The notes under the pieces were generated by a model. That model saw nothing but the letters and a program-made list of their open reading frames with translations, ran no database searches and was not told the DNA's origin. This document shows positions 53,355 to 63,313 of a stretch of DNA of 64,000 nucleotides, piece by piece. The position numbers and the translations under genes were made by a program. The DNA is from Candidatus Gastranaerophilales bacterium (GTDB taxonomy: Bacteria > Cyanobacteriota > Vampirovibrionia > Gastranaerophilales > Gastranaerophilaceae). Each line of letters opens with the position of its first letter. Position 1 is the stretch's first letter. The stretch lies in the NCBI GenBank assembly GCA_944324165.1, contig CALUVG010000007.1, positions 18,577 through 82,576 of the forward strand, read 5' to 3'.

Positions 53355-54295
53355 GCTCTGGATAATATAAATTCAGTTATTGTTTTTTCCAATTCAACAC
53401 CGTGGTGATGGTTTATTTCTTTAATAAAATAACAAGGACTGGTTATATTAATTTCAATTATTTTTCCGTCAATAACATCAAGTCCGACCATTGGCAAGCC
53501 CATTTTATTTAATTCTCTTGCAACAGGCATAAATCTTTCTTTTTCATCCGGCAGAAGTTCTGCCTTAATAATATTTGCATCGCAATGGTCGTTAAATTTA
53601 AAATCATTATTGCTTGGAAGTTTTTGCACACAAACATCCAATACATCATCTCCGAGAAAAAGCACACGCTTATCCCCGTATTGGGCAAGAGGAATATATT
53701 TTTGCACCATTATTAACTGTGATTGTTTTTTCGTCATTAAATCAATAATTACAGCTGTATTTTTATCCCCCTTTTTAAGCGTCATAACACCTGCCCCAAA
53801 ACAAGCATTCAACGGTTTCAGAACAATTTCTTCATGTTCGTCTAAAAAGCTTATTATATCCGCTTTAGAAGCCGTAACAATATTTTCAGGCATCAAATCA
53901 AGAAATTTCACTGTATGTAATTTTTCATTAAAATCACGAATTGCACGCGGCTCATTCATTACATATGTCTTATCTCTGTCAACAAAATCAAATATATAAG
54001 TTGCATTTATATAATCCAGATCAACCGGCGGATCCTGACGGAACATTACCAGTTGAAAATCTTCAACTTTTCTGTCAATAAGTTTTTTGTCGTAAATTAT
54101 ATTTTCGTTAATCTCTGATGTCGCATAACAATGTGCATGCGCCCTGCCTTTTACAAGGCTTAAATTGTCAATTGTAGTTATGTAAACGTTATTGTTGTTA
54201 CGCAAAAACTCTCTTATGAGCCAGAAATTTGTAACAAGATTGTTGAATTCAAAATATTTTAGTTCAATTCTGTCAATAATAAATAAAATATCCAT
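53330..54295 (-). CDS. gshB: Glutathione synthetase-like ATP-grasp ligase
   Basis: A 321-residue ATP-grasp enzyme of the GshB family. Family features: MFRQDPPVDLDYINATYIFD (about 86-105), MNEPRAIRDFNEKLHTVKF, the ATP-grasp EIVLKPLNACFGAGV (about 161), YIPLAQYGDKRVLFLGD and GLDVIDGKIIEINITSP with metal ligands. Joins a dipeptide and glycine in glutathione synthesis. No gshA is in the window, so a related ligase role is possible. GAGG ribosome site. Confidence 0.82.
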   Translation of the reverse strand: MDILFIIDRIELKYFEFNNLVTNFWLIREFLRNNNNVYITTIDNLSLVKGRAHAHCYATSEINENIIYDKKLIDRKVEDFQLVMFRQDPPVDLDYINATYIFDFVDRDKTYVMNEPRAIRDFNEKLHTVKFLDLMPENIVTASKADIISFLDEHEEIVLKPLNACFGAGVMTLKKGDKNTAVIIDLMTKKQSQLIMVQKYIPLAQYGDKRVLFLGDDVLDVCVQKLPSNNDFKFNDHCDANIIKAELLPDEKERFMPVARELNKMGLPMVGLDVIDGKIIEINITSPCYFIKEINHHHGVELEKTITEFILSRAYSKVLVA

Positions 54296-54318
54296 AATGC
54301 CTCTTTGTCCGGTTTAAA

Positions 54319-54347
54319 ATGCAAGTCTGAATATATCAGACTTGCAT
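54319..54347 (-). terminator. Terminator of the UPF0173 gene
   Basis: 12-bp stem ATGCAAGTCTGA/TCAGACTTGCAT with a 5-base loop. On the minus strand it is followed by TTTT. Confidence 0.78.
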
Positions 54348-54392
54348 AAGAATTTTAACATTCTATCTGATATAATACATTGTCAAGAAGTA

Positions 54393-55052
54393 TTATATTT
54401 CTTTTGGATTAAGAACAAGCGGGTTGTTGTTGCCAGCTTGAAGTAATCTGATAAATTTCTGAACATCAGCTTCAATAGAAGGGAAAGTGTTATAATGAAT
54501 AGGAATAATAGTTTGTGCCCCTATCCATTGCGCAGCAATTGCCGCATGTTCAGCATCCATTGTATAAGTTCCGCCAATAGGCAGCATTGCAATATTAGGT
54601 CTGTACAATTCTTTTACAAGCTTCATTTCTGAATGCAGACAGGTATCACCGGCATGATAAATTCTTACATTATCAATGTTAAAGAAAATACTTGCAGCAC
54701 AGCCGCCGTAACTGCCGTCTGGCAGTGAGCTTGAGTGGAATGCAGGTAAAAATATTGCATTACCCCAATCATAGTGAACCCAGCCGCCTAAATTTACGTC
54801 ACGAGTTTTACATCCCTGACCTGAACAATATCTTGCAAGCTCCGCTATTGCAGTAATTGTTGCATCTTTTTCCTTTGCTATTTCTATTGCCTGACCTAAA
54901 TGATCAGAATGAGCATGGGTTAACAAAATATCCGTAATATTTCTTTCATGCCAGTTATATTTTTCATTACCGGCTACATTCGGGTCTACAAGTATTGATT
55001 TGTCTCCAACTGTAAATTCAAAAGCACTGTGACCAATGTATTTTAAATCCAT
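54393..55052 (-). CDS. UPF0173 metal-dependent hydrolase (metallo-beta-lactamase fold)
   Basis: A 219-residue protein with MDLKYIGHSAFEF, LVDPNV, the zinc motif LLTHAHSDHLGQ (about 47-58), GDTCLHSEM and a late IPIHYNTFPSIE. Likely a small-molecule or phosphodiester hydrolase in the cytoplasm; substrate unknown for this group. Ribosome site AGGAGA upstream. Transcribed alone, with terminator. Confidence 0.92.
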   Translation of the reverse strand: MDLKYIGHSAFEFTVGDKSILVDPNVAGNEKYNWHERNITDILLTHAHSDHLGQAIEIAKEKDATITAIAELARYCSGQGCKTRDVNLGGWVHYDWGNAIFLPAFHSSSLPDGSYGGCAASIFFNIDNVRIYHAGDTCLHSEMKLVKELYRPNIAMLPIGGTYTMDAEHAAIAAQWIGAQTIIPIHYNTFPSIEADVQKFIRLLQAGNNNPLVLNPKEI

Positions 55053-55102
55053 ACAATCTCTCCTTTAGTTAATTAACAGTTTAAATATAACATTATTTGC
55101 GA

Positions 55103-55108
55103 TAAAAT
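55103..55108 (+). promoter_or_regulatory. -10 box of ribD (leaderless geometry)
   Basis: TAAAAT (55103-55108) followed by six bases and ATG 55115; weak TTTAAA near 55080 as -35. Confidence 0.45.
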
Positions 55109-55114
55109 ACAACT

Positions 55115-56146
55115 ATGCAATACGAAATTTACATGAAAAAATGTATAGAACTTGCAAAATTAGGAGAGGGCAATACTTCGCCCAATCCTCTTGTCGGCTG
55201 TGTTATTCTTGATAAGTCGGGAAATGAGATAGCAGCAGGCTACCATGCCAGATATGGCGGCAACCATGCTGAGCGTGATGCTTTATTAAAAATTAGTGCA
55301 GGAGAAGGGGACACTTTAATTGTAAACCTTGAACCGTGTTCGCATTACGGAAAAACTCCGCCCTGTGCTGATTTTATTATTGAAAAAAAGATAAAAAGGG
55401 TTGTTATTGGTATGACTGATCCAAATCCGATAGTTTCAGGGCGCGGCATAGAAAAACTTAAAAAAGCAGGTATTGAAGTTATTACAGGTGTATTAGAGGA
55501 TGAATGCAAAAAGCTTAATGAAGTCTTTGTTAAAAATATGACTCAGAATAAACCTTTTATTGCAATAAAAACAGCCGCAACCCTCGACGGTAAAATTGCA
55601 ACATCCACAGGCTCTTCTAAATGGATAACTTCAGATGCGGCAAGAGAAGAGGTTAAAAACATAAGAAACCGTTATGATGCAATAATGACATCTTCTGCTA
55701 CAATTCTTGCCGACAATCCAACAATGGCTCACAGAAAAAAAATTATCCTTGACAGAAAACTAAAGACAAATCTTGAATCTCCAATTTATAAAGACGGAGA
55801 AATATATCTTTTTAACGCTGAATTAGATATGTTTGAGGGCGGGGTTAATTTTATAAAAACACCTGTAAAAGAAGAAAAACTGGATTTAAATTTTATTTTT
55901 GAAAAGGCGTTTGAACTCGGTATAAAAAGTATTCTCGTTGAAAGCGGCGGGCATCTTAACGGAGAAGTTCTGCCTTATGCTGACAAAATCTATCATTTTA
56001 TTGCCCCAAAAATCACAGGAGACAATTCTTCACTATCCTGTTTTGATTTTAGAAATATAACAGATATTTCACAAAGTCTTAACTTCAAGTTTGATGAAGT
56101 TAAAATGTTTCCTCCCGATATACTGCTGACTTATTACCATGGATAA
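55115..56146 (+). CDS. ribD: Bifunctional riboflavin deaminase-reductase
   Basis: Second and third steps of riboflavin synthesis. The deaminase domain (1-145) has GGNHAERDAL and LEPCSHYGKTPPC, the zinc motif pair; the reductase domain (about 147-343) has IKTAATLDGKIATSTGSSKWITS and SILVESGGHLNGE. 343 residues, normal length for RibD. No other rib genes are adjacent. Its end overlaps a convergent pilin-like gene by 13 bases. Confidence 0.95.
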   Translation: MQYEIYMKKCIELAKLGEGNTSPNPLVGCVILDKSGNEIAAGYHARYGGNHAERDALLKISAGEGDTLIVNLEPCSHYGKTPPCADFIIEKKIKRVVIGMTDPNPIVSGRGIEKLKKAGIEVITGVLEDECKKLNEVFVKNMTQNKPFIAIKTAATLDGKIATSTGSSKWITSDAAREEVKNIRNRYDAIMTSSATILADNPTMAHRKKIILDRKLKTNLESPIYKDGEIYLFNAELDMFEGGVNFIKTPVKEEKLDLNFIFEKAFELGIKSILVESGGHLNGEVLPYADKIYHFIAPKITGDNSSLSCFDFRNITDISQSLNFKFDEVKMFPPDILLTYYHG

Positions 56147-56883
56147 CCGTCAGGGATTTGCCAGCCGCTTAATTGTATAACAGCCCCGCAATAGCATCCG
56201 GCATATATACTGTTTACTTCTTTTGTACAATTATAATGAGTACTATTATCCATTAAAGAGTCAGCAGAAAAAGAATCCTGTTGATCTTGTATACCGGTCA
56301 TAACCATTCTACCATTACTTGTATCTATAAACATTCCAAAAATATCTTTACCCAACGTATTTTCACCTTTAGATTTACCGTTTATGTCAACTTTAATTTG
56401 GATATGATATATGCTTTTATTTTCAGAATCACCACTCAGCCCTGCCCCTCTGCCTATCCACATATATACTGATTGTCCATCCGGCATTATAAATGAAATT
56501 CTGTTAGTCTCATCATTACGAAGATAACCTGTCAGACCTGACAATGACTTAACATTATCAGCCCAACATTCATTACTTGTTGGTATACACACTTTATCTA
56601 TTTTTAAAAATGGTTTAACATATGTGTTAAAAAAGTCAGAACTAAGATTATCACCAAGGTTAAATGTCCAATTTTGCATAAAACCGTGCTCTGCCTCAGC
56701 ATTTCTTAACATATTGTTAAATAACGCATAATCTTTTTCCAGCCTGGTTACAACTATACGTTTCTGATATTTGGTAATAATAGTTGGCATTGTCAATGCT
56801 GCAACAATGCCGATAACTGCCAGAGTTATCAAAACTTCAGCAAGTGTAAATGCCTGCCTTGATTGAGTCTTTATCTTTTTCAT
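56134..56883 (-). CDS. Type IV pilin-like protein
   Basis: A 249-residue prepilin-type protein. The N-terminal leader is cut before the methylation motif in SRQAFTLAEVLITLAVIGIV (Glu at +5 of the mature form), followed by one long hydrophobic helix. The head domain (about 60-249) includes IQIKVDINGKSKGENTLGKDIF, a motif echoed in the partial protein at the right edge of the window. Two Cys pairs are near the C-terminus. Probably a minor pilin or pseudopilin at the cell surface. Confidence 0.85.
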   Translation of the reverse strand: MKKIKTQSRQAFTLAEVLITLAVIGIVAALTMPTIITKYQKRIVVTRLEKDYALFNNMLRNAEAEHGFMQNWTFNLGDNLSSDFFNTYVKPFLKIDKVCIPTSNECWADNVKSLSGLTGYLRNDETNRISFIMPDGQSVYMWIGRGAGLSGDSENKSIYHIQIKVDINGKSKGENTLGKDIFGMFIDTSNGRMVMTGIQDQQDSFSADSLMDNSTHYNCTKEVNSIYAGCYCGAVIQLSGWQIPDGYPW

Positions 56884-56992
56884 ATAATTCTCCTATTTAT
56901 ATTTAACATATATTACATATTATTGACATGTATTATATATCAATTATTTATATTTTTGTCAAGTGAAATAACTAACATTACAATTAATAATT

Positions 56993-57202
56993 ATGTTAGA
57001 TATTAGAGAAGAAATTCATTTATTACTGTTCAGGCGCGGGTTGTCTTTTCGCAAACTTGCACAGTTGATGCATGAACAGGGTTATGATATTCCTGTGCAA
57101 AGCGGTCTCTCTGACAGACTGCTAAAAAAACGAATCCGCTTTGAAACCGTACAGGAAATTCTTGATTATTTAGGATATGAATTAAAAATCGTTGAAAAAT
57201 AA
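56993..57202 (+). CDS. Small helix-turn-helix-like protein
   Basis: 69 residues: LRRGLS-like FRRGLSFRKLAQLMHEQGYDI, then a second helix pair SGLSDRLLKKRIRFETVQEIL and LGYEL. Shape resembles Cro-type DNA-binding domains but shorter. No ribosome site; TACAAT ends 8 bases before the ATG. Could regulate the pilin-like gene, which starts 110 bases away in the opposite direction. Confidence 0.6.
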   Translation: MLDIREEIHLLLFRRGLSFRKLAQLMHEQGYDIPVQSGLSDRLLKKRIRFETVQEILDYLGYELKIVEK

Positions 57203-57237
57203 ATCAACAAGACAATTCTGCTAATCAACAACCGTAG

Positions 57238-57243
57238 TATAAT
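57238..57243 (+). promoter_or_regulatory. -10 box of the Memo-AMMECR1 gene (leaderless geometry)
   Basis: TATAAT (57238-57243), six bases, ATG 57250. No clear -35; the start is set by this box because no ribosome site exists. Confidence 0.55.
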
Positions 57244-57249
57244 ATTCTT

Positions 57250-58584
57250 ATGAAAATAAAAAATGCAACACAGGCAGGAGTGTTTTATCCCGCTGAAAAA
57301 GACGAAATTTTAAATATGTTTGCGCAATTTGATAATCAAAAACAGGCAAACTATTCTTCGCGTATACTTATTGTACCGCATGCCGGATACATTTTTTCCG
57401 GTGAACTTGCATTTAATTGTTACAAATTTTTGGATAAATCCGTTAAAAATATTTTTATAATTTCGCCGTCCCATTATGAACGGATTTATGGCTGTGTTCT
57501 GTCTGATTATGAGGAATTTCAAACTCCGCTCGGCAGCATAAAAATTAATCAGATATTGAAAGAAGAGTTTTCAAAATTCTGCGACTGCAGTGTTAATAAT
57601 CTTGCGTTTGAAAAAGAACACAGTATTGAAGTGCAGCTGCCTTTTATAAAATATTTTCTGCCTGATGCGCAGATTATTCCTGTTTTGTACGGATGTGAAA
57701 ATTTTAAAAATTTAACTGAAAGTATAAGCAAATTCTATAAAAACAGAGAAAATGCATTCATTATTTCCAGCGATTTAAGTCATTTTTATCCAGAGAAAGA
57801 GGCAGTAAAAATTGATAATTACACAGCCCGAATGATAGAAAGCGGAGATATAAGGAATTTTGAGGCAGAACAAGCCTGCGGGGCGGTCGGCATCTGCGGG
57901 GCGGTAAAATTTGCTCAGGAAAATAATTACACATTTATCCGTGTAGGATTAACCGATTCTTCACAAAAAACAGGAGATACCTCACGCGTTGTCGGATATG
58001 GCGGCTGGTTTTTATACGAAGGAGAAAAAAATCAATATATAAAAGAAAACTATGCAGATTATTTGATAGAAATTGCACGTAACAGTATCCAATCCGGTTT
58101 GCATCTGGGCGGATACCCTCCTGAGAATATTCCGTGTGTTCTGGAAGAAACCGGTGCCTGCTTTGTTACTCTAATGCTGAATAACAGACTGCGCGGCTGC
58201 ATCGGCTCCGTTATTGCTCACCGTCCGCTTATTCTTGATATTTACAAAAATGCTCATTCCGCGGCTTTTTCGGATCCACGTTTTGCTCCAATTACAATTG
58301 ATGAATTCAAAAATATAAAAATTAACATTTCACTTTTGTCATCTCCCGAACGCATTGAATTTTCTAACGAACAAGAACTTTTAGAAAAGCTTACCCCTCA
58401 TAAAGACGGGTTAATTATCCGTGATGCAAATTATCAGGCTGTATTCTTACCCGTGGTCTGGGAACAACTGCCGGATAAAAAAGAATTTTTGAAAGAACTA
58501 AAACTAAAAGCAGGAATGCCCGAAAATTATTTTTCTGAAACTATGGAAGCTTTTGTTTTCTCTACCATATATATCGAAGAATAA
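57250..58584 (+). CDS. AmmeMemoRadiSam-system protein: Memo fused to AMMECR1
   Basis: A 444-residue fusion. Residues ~1-260 are a Memo-like domain: TQAGVFYPAEKDEI, IVPHAGYIFSG (His), ISPSHYERIYG (His), EKEHSIEVQLPF and ISSDLSHF. Residues ~270-444 are AMMECR1: the family hexapeptide LRGCIGS (about 316), SVIAHRPL, and DPRFAPIT. In many bacteria these two and a radical-SAM protein form the AmmeMemoRadiSam set; the radical-SAM partner is not adjacent here. Function of the system is unknown. Confidence 0.9.
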   Translation: MKIKNATQAGVFYPAEKDEILNMFAQFDNQKQANYSSRILIVPHAGYIFSGELAFNCYKFLDKSVKNIFIISPSHYERIYGCVLSDYEEFQTPLGSIKINQILKEEFSKFCDCSVNNLAFEKEHSIEVQLPFIKYFLPDAQIIPVLYGCENFKNLTESISKFYKNRENAFIISSDLSHFYPEKEAVKIDNYTARMIESGDIRNFEAEQACGAVGICGAVKFAQENNYTFIRVGLTDSSQKTGDTSRVVGYGGWFLYEGEKNQYIKENYADYLIEIARNSIQSGLHLGGYPPENIPCVLEETGACFVTLMLNNRLRGCIGSVIAHRPLILDIYKNAHSAAFSDPRFAPITIDEFKNIKINISLLSSPERIEFSNEQELLEKLTPHKDGLIIRDANYQAVFLPVVWEQLPDKKEFLKELKLKAGMPENYFSETMEAFVFSTIYIEE

Positions 58585-58648
58585 ATCATTGACAAAATGA
58601 AAAATTTAAAATAGTGTAAAATTATGGATATATAGAAAAAGGGGAATT

Positions 58649-59338
58649 ATGAAAAAAACATTAACAATTTTGGCTATCATACTTATTGGTACGGTTAGTT
58701 TTGCAGTAGATGATGCAACACTAAAAAAAGAACAAAGCTGCCAGAATTATATAAACGAAATTGGCGTAAAAATTTTGAATGCTAATAAAATAGATAAACA
58801 TATTGTATTTACTTATGACAAAGGTGAATACAAAAAAACAATAAATGATCCGGCGATAACTAAACGTCAGATAATATTCTATAATGAATATTTTAAATAC
58901 ATTGATAATGACGATGAAATGGCAGCATTTCTCGCTCACCAGATCTCACGCGCCGCAAAATCCTACAGCGGCGAATGGGGAGGGCTAGTAAGCTCCGCTC
59001 AGATAAAATTTGCGCCTAAAAAATACGAAATATTTGCAGATAAAAGAGCTGTAGATTATATGGTTAATGCCGGCTATAACCCGATAGGTCTCATTACTTT
59101 TTTGAATAAAAGCAAACCACAAAATGTTATGGATAAAATGCTGTTCCATAATCCGGCATCAAAAAGAATGGCTATTATCTATGAATATATTTATATGAAT
59201 TATCCGTATTATTTAGCAAATAATCCTTATTTTGAAAATATTAATTATCAGAACTTCCTGCTTAACTCTGTTGAAAACAGAGCAAAACTAAAAGAAAAAA
59301 TAGAAACAGGGTCTACGGAAAAGGTTAAATATGAATAA
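58649..59338 (+). CDS. Secreted M48-like peptidase with a degenerate active site
   Basis: A 229-residue protein with a signal peptide (TILAIILIGTVSFA, cleavage near 20). It keeps the M48 layout: DNDDEMAAFLAHQISRAAKS stands where active members have the zinc H-E-x-x-H helix, and EIFADKRAVDYMVNAGYNPIGLITFLNK is the third-ligand helix. The two zinc-helix residues read H-Q-x-x-R, so catalysis is unlikely. An AAGGGG site precedes the ATG. It overlaps the next gene by 8 bases; the two likely act together in the envelope. Confidence 0.72.
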   Translation: MKKTLTILAIILIGTVSFAVDDATLKKEQSCQNYINEIGVKILNANKIDKHIVFTYDKGEYKKTINDPAITKRQIIFYNEYFKYIDNDDEMAAFLAHQISRAAKSYSGEWGGLVSSAQIKFAPKKYEIFADKRAVDYMVNAGYNPIGLITFLNKSKPQNVMDKMLFHNPASKRMAIIYEYIYMNYPYYLANNPYFENINYQNFLLNSVENRAKLKEKIETGSTEKVKYE

Positions 59339-59915
59339 ACTTCTGAAAATATTGTTAGTAATAATAATGCTTGCAACTGTTAATACGGCTTATGCGCATG
59401 TTCAGGTTAGGGATGAACTTGTTGATAAAACACTAGCCGGAAAAACATTTACAAAGCCGGACCCGCATCTTGAGTACAATTATCAGGATACAGACAGGGT
59501 TGAAATTCCTCTTCAGATAACAGAAAAAATTTCTACAGCAGGAAAATATGCTACTTACGAAGGGAAACGCTTAGAATTTATAGTTGCGGGAAATGTTTAC
59601 TATAAAGGGAAATTGATCTTACCTCTCGGAACTAAAATAACAGCACGAGTTGAAATTCTAACGACAAAGGGCATATCAGGAATTCCGGGGGAAATTTTTC
59701 TAACGGATTTCGAAATTCCCGGAATAAAGAGTTCGCAAATAATGGAACCAATATCAAAACGCGGTCAAAACAGAACTCTATGGATATTACCGCTAAAATG
59801 GGCACTAACACCGCTGCCGCCGCTGGGGTCTTTTACAAATATCATCTTTGGCGGTGATGGTGTTCTCAAACCTAAGCATACATTGAAACTTTATTATTAC
59901 CCGAATTGGATTTAA
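59331..59915 (+). CDS. Secreted protein of unknown function, paralogue-like to 9374-10297
   Basis: A 194-residue protein with a signal peptide (LLKILLVIIMLATVNTAYA, cleavage near 21). The body is beta-rich with ILPLGTKITARVEIL, a Gly-rich turn and a hydrophobic LWILPLKWALTPLPPLGSF segment, then a C-terminal KLYYYP strand. This pattern parallels the end of the exported protein at 9374-10297. Overlap with the pseudo-peptidase gene supports a shared role. No named domain recognised. Confidence 0.68.
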   Translation: MNKLLKILLVIIMLATVNTAYAHVQVRDELVDKTLAGKTFTKPDPHLEYNYQDTDRVEIPLQITEKISTAGKYATYEGKRLEFIVAGNVYYKGKLILPLGTKITARVEILTTKGISGIPGEIFLTDFEIPGIKSSQIMEPISKRGQNRTLWILPLKWALTPLPPLGSFTNIIFGGDGVLKPKHTLKLYYYPNWI

Positions 59916-59965
59916 TTGTAGCTGAGAATTATAGTTTTTTAGCACATCAGAAATATTTGTGATAA

Positions 59966-59971
59966 TATAAA
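59966..59971 (+). promoter_or_regulatory. -10 box of the MATE gene (leaderless geometry)
   Basis: TATAAA (59966-59971), six bases, ATG 59978. GATAAT four bases earlier is an alternative. Confidence 0.45.
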
Positions 59972-59977
59972 AACATT

Positions 59978-61315
59978 ATGAATAATCAGACTAAACATTA
60001 TTATGTAAAAGAACTATTAAACATTGCCCTGCCCATTATTATGGGAAACCTCGGTTTTATTTTAATCGGGGCAGGAGATGTGTTAATTGCAGGAAGGCAT
60101 TCTACTGATACTCTTGCAGCAATTAGTATTGCGACAGCCATCACAAATTGCATATTAACCTTTGGAATTGGGCTAATCGCAAGTGTCTCACCTTTATTAT
60201 CAAATATACGAGGAGAAAATAAATCTGCAAAAAAATATTTTTTCCCGACTATCAGATTTTCAATGATTCTTGCTATTATTACAGCTATAGCGGTGCTAAT
60301 TTTTGTACCGGTGATTGATTATCTCGGGTTTGAGGCGAAACTCGTACCCGACATAAAAAATTATATGATTGTCACTGCTTTTAGTACATTCGGAGCTTAT
60401 TTGCACGCTTGCTTAAAAGAATTTTTACAGGCATTTGAAATTGTATTGTTTCCTAATCTGGTAACCGTTTTTTGTGTATTTTTAAATGTGTTTTTGAACA
60501 TAATTTTTGTTTTTGGCTGGGGACCAATACCAGCAATGGGAGTTATCGGACTGGCTATCGCAAGTTTTACCGTACGATATGTAATGGGATTTGCGCTGCT
60601 GATTTATTGTTTAAAAATGATGAGTTTCAGAAACTACCATGATAAAAATTACTACAAAAATTTGTTAAAAATAGGATTTCCTATATCAATGGCAGTACTT
60701 GTAGAATTTGTTGCATTTAACAGTATTGCGATATTTATGGGAAGAGCATCAGGCGTTTATGCAGCTGCACAAAATCTAATTTGCACTTTAACAACCGTTT
60801 CATTTATGGTGCCTCTGGCAATATCAAATGCTATTGCTGTAAAGGTCGGTTTTGCTAACGGCGCAAAAGAATTTCTTGATCTGAAAAGATATTCAATAAT
60901 CGGTATTTTAATGTCTGTAGGATTTATGATTTGCAGTGCTGTAATTTTCTGTTCTTTTCCGCATATTCTTGTTGGATTATTTACAAAAGATGCAATGCTT
61001 ATTAAAATATGTGTGCCTGTTTTATTTGTTGTATCTATATTTCAAATCTTTGACGGATTACAGGTTGCACTTGCGGGCATTTATAAAGGGATAAAAAAGA
61101 CTAAAATTGTATTGATCGCTAACTTTTTCGGATACTGGCTGATTTCAATTCCGCTGGGATACTGGCTCGCATTTTATAAACAAATGAAACTAATCGGTTT
61201 CTGGTATGGTCTTTTAGGGGCTGCAATTGCACTGTGCCTGTTTATGCTTTTAATGCTTTCCAGATATTTCACCAGGTTAAAATTTGAATTTGCCGGAAAA
61301 ATAATAAAAGATTAG
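59978..61315 (+). CDS. MATE-family efflux transporter
   Basis: A 445-residue, twelve-helix inner-membrane antiporter of the DinF/NorM type. The first helix has LLNIALPIIMGNLGFILIGAGDVLIAGR; the two six-helix halves repeat (a second ISMAVLVEFVAFNSIAIFMGR near 235 mirrors the first). The loop PLAISNAIAVKVGFANGA is typical. Exports cationic drugs or metabolites with Na+ or H+; substrate unknown. Confidence 0.93.
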   Translation: MNNQTKHYYVKELLNIALPIIMGNLGFILIGAGDVLIAGRHSTDTLAAISIATAITNCILTFGIGLIASVSPLLSNIRGENKSAKKYFFPTIRFSMILAIITAIAVLIFVPVIDYLGFEAKLVPDIKNYMIVTAFSTFGAYLHACLKEFLQAFEIVLFPNLVTVFCVFLNVFLNIIFVFGWGPIPAMGVIGLAIASFTVRYVMGFALLIYCLKMMSFRNYHDKNYYKNLLKIGFPISMAVLVEFVAFNSIAIFMGRASGVYAAAQNLICTLTTVSFMVPLAISNAIAVKVGFANGAKEFLDLKRYSIIGILMSVGFMICSAVIFCSFPHILVGLFTKDAMLIKICVPVLFVVSIFQIFDGLQVALAGIYKGIKKTKIVLIANFFGYWLISIPLGYWLAFYKQMKLIGFWYGLLGAAIALCLFMLLMLSRYFTRLKFEFAGKIIKD

Positions 61316-61363
61316 CATTTTTAACAGATTTATGTTATGATTGACTAGTATGGAGGAAAAAAC

Positions 61364-62987
<1,624 letters not shown>

Positions 62988-62997
62988 ACGGCTAAAT

Positions 62998-63016
62998 GTG
63001 GACGAAGTCCACTTTT
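62998..63016 (+). terminator. Terminator of the ndk-tgt operon
   Basis: GTGGAC (62998-63003) and GTCCAC (63007-63012) with a GAA loop, then TTTT; 11 bases after the tgt stop. Confidence 0.8.
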
Positions 63017-63033
63017 ACATATTGGGGGGAACT

Positions 63034-63249
63034 GCTAAAGAAGTGCAGTAGAAAATAGGTCGGGCTTTAGCCCGACAAAAACATTGTAGTTCGGCTTTAC
63101 CAAGCCGACAAGTAAAAAAGGTGGGCACGCATTGCTTTGCCCACCCTACGAAACTAAGGAGTTTATGAAGACGTTAGGACGTTAAGACTATAAGACGCTA
63201 AGTCCTTTACAAAAATCAGGCAACGTGGAATGCCACGATGCCTGATTTT
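63034..63249. repeat. Array of palindromes between tgt and the variable-protein gene
   Basis: No gene in this stretch. Hairpins: GTCGGGCT/AGCCCGAC (63059-63076), TCGGCTT/AAGCCGA (63091-63108), GGTGGGCA/TGCCCACC (63120-63145), and a long one AAAATCAGGCA/TGCCTGATTTT with inner CGTGG/CCACG (63212-63249). From 63150 come short direct repeats around GACGTTAAGAC. These look like dispersed REP-type sequences. The last hairpin resembles the terminator at 5680. Confidence 0.7.
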
Positions 63250-63286
63250 CTGTAAATACTTAGTGCCCTAGTAACTTAGTGCCTTT

Positions 63287-63313
63287 AATTAAGAGGACTT
63301 TGTCTTCTTAATT
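63287..63313 (-). repeat. Inverted repeat overlapping the stop of the variable protein
   Basis: AATTAAGA/TCTTAATT arms with inner GAC/GTC and a 3-base loop, directly after the last variable codons on the minus strand. Retroelement target genes commonly have a hairpin just after the variable region. Confidence 0.6.

Noticed and set aside
62988..63307. Search for a DGR template repeat or reverse transcriptase beside the variable protein
   Set aside because: No sequence like the variable region with AAC in place of NNC codons was found here or noticed elsewhere in the window, and there is no reverse transcriptase gene.
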